A DNA stretch of 64,000 bases from the NCBI GenBank assembly GCA_946699065.1, contig CAMPDV010000011.1:1-64000 (forward strand). Direction: 5' to 3'. The DNA comes from Loxodes magnus (lineage: Eukaryota > Ciliophora > Karyorelictea > Loxodida > Loxodidae). This document shows, in pieces, positions 63,347 to 64,000 of the stretch. The first letter of the stretch is position 1. Each line of letters begins with the position of its first letter. Below the pieces are notes generated by a model that was not told the origin of the DNA, searched no databases, and saw nothing but the letters and a program-made list of their open reading frames with translations. The position numbers and the translations under genes are program-made.

Positions 63347-64000
63347 TCATTTAAAATTAATAATAGATTTATGATTTTACTTAATGCTTATTACAGTTAC
63401 TTCTTTTTTCTATTATTCTATACTTATTTTAAATAATCTAGTTAACACTTTTAATACTCTCTTACTTGAAATAAGTTGTTTGCTACTAAGAAAATTATAA
63501 GCTTTTATGAAAACATATTTTTAATATCTTCTATTACTATTTTAAGATTAATAGAAAGAGTAATCTTTGCATCGTATATATCTTAGTACTAAGTTTGAGA
63601 TAATAAAAGTATTAGATTAGCTTATATAAATTATTAAAAACTAGTCCAATAGATTATTATTTACTCTTAATACATTTTATTTTATTAATCCTCCATTTAT
63701 CTTAAAACGAAGTGATGAATAGATTACGCCCTCCTTTACTTACTCATTTAGTAATTTTTTTTTAATTAAAAGAGAAATTCTTTTTTACTTTAACAGTACT
63801 TAAGAATATTCTAGATTATATTAATTAAATGCAAATTCTTTATTGTAATGAGTATCTACATTATTAGTATCTAATTTTCATATTCGCATTATTTTATTTC
63901 TTTTTACATATATTAATTCACCTCCTAATTTATACAAATACATTTGATGATAATTGGATCATTCATTTATTCTTTCAGTTTTTTTAGCGCTGCTATTTGT
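63347..64000 (-). CDS. Possible partial coding region at the right edge
   Basis: A minus-strand frame enters from the right edge (codon 1 at 64000-63998) and runs 217 codons to TGA at 63349-63347. Two earlier TGA codons are read as Trp, at codon 14 and in an IMRI-x-KLDT context that resembles the end of a WD40 blade. The first 80 codons have balanced composition (for example YLYKLGGELIYVKRNK). The rest is low in complexity and may not be coding. No family can be assigned. If TGA is only a stop, this is a decayed fragment or chance. Confidence 0.25.

Overview
The window looks like a ciliate nuclear genome. It is extremely AT-rich, and its clearest gene only makes sense if TAA and TAG encode glutamine. 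TGA also falls where tryptophan is expected in two genes, completing a seven-bladed propeller in one of them. This suggests a code in which all three usual stops can be sense, as reported for karyorelictean ciliates such as Loxodes and for Condylostoma. Nonsense decay of TGG is the rival explanation. I cannot name the species.

Layout. Positions 1 to about 40956 are one unbroken tandem array of an 80-bp AT-rich satellite, roughly 510 copies, running off the left edge. It is length-perfect from about 721 to 15700, irregular afterwards, and carries several kilobase-scale internal duplications and two scrambled patches. At its right edge lies a less AT-rich island (41057-41290) full of inverted repeats, a possible structured RNA, followed by A-rich sequence and a degenerate 55-bp repeat.

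The gene-bearing part starts at 42581. The best gene (minus strand, 42581-44953) encodes a RING-like, coiled-coil, pentapeptide-repeat and WD40 protein. A plus-strand gene at 47691-48459 encodes a secreted protein and probably has a 25-nt intron. Further on are a LINE-like relic (about 50281-50670), a tRNA-Leu-like sequence with no anticodon arm (52433-52499), an old decayed gag-like retroelement on the minus strand (about 55070-58060), a small cysteine-rich ORF (60108-60467), an anomalous GC-richer ORF whose glutamines are all CAA or CAG (60905-61177), a hairpin-rich island (61378-61770), a broken zinc-type alcohol dehydrogenase/quinone oxidoreductase gene (about 62480-63125), and a possible partial coding region at the right edge.

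Overall this resembles heterochromatin-like or germline-type ciliate DNA: a giant satellite beside sparse genes, pseudogenes and element fossils. The genes do not form an obvious pathway. Absence of stops is weak evidence of coding here, because only TGA could terminate and it is rare in such AT-rich DNA. Calls therefore rest on motifs, not on ORF length.
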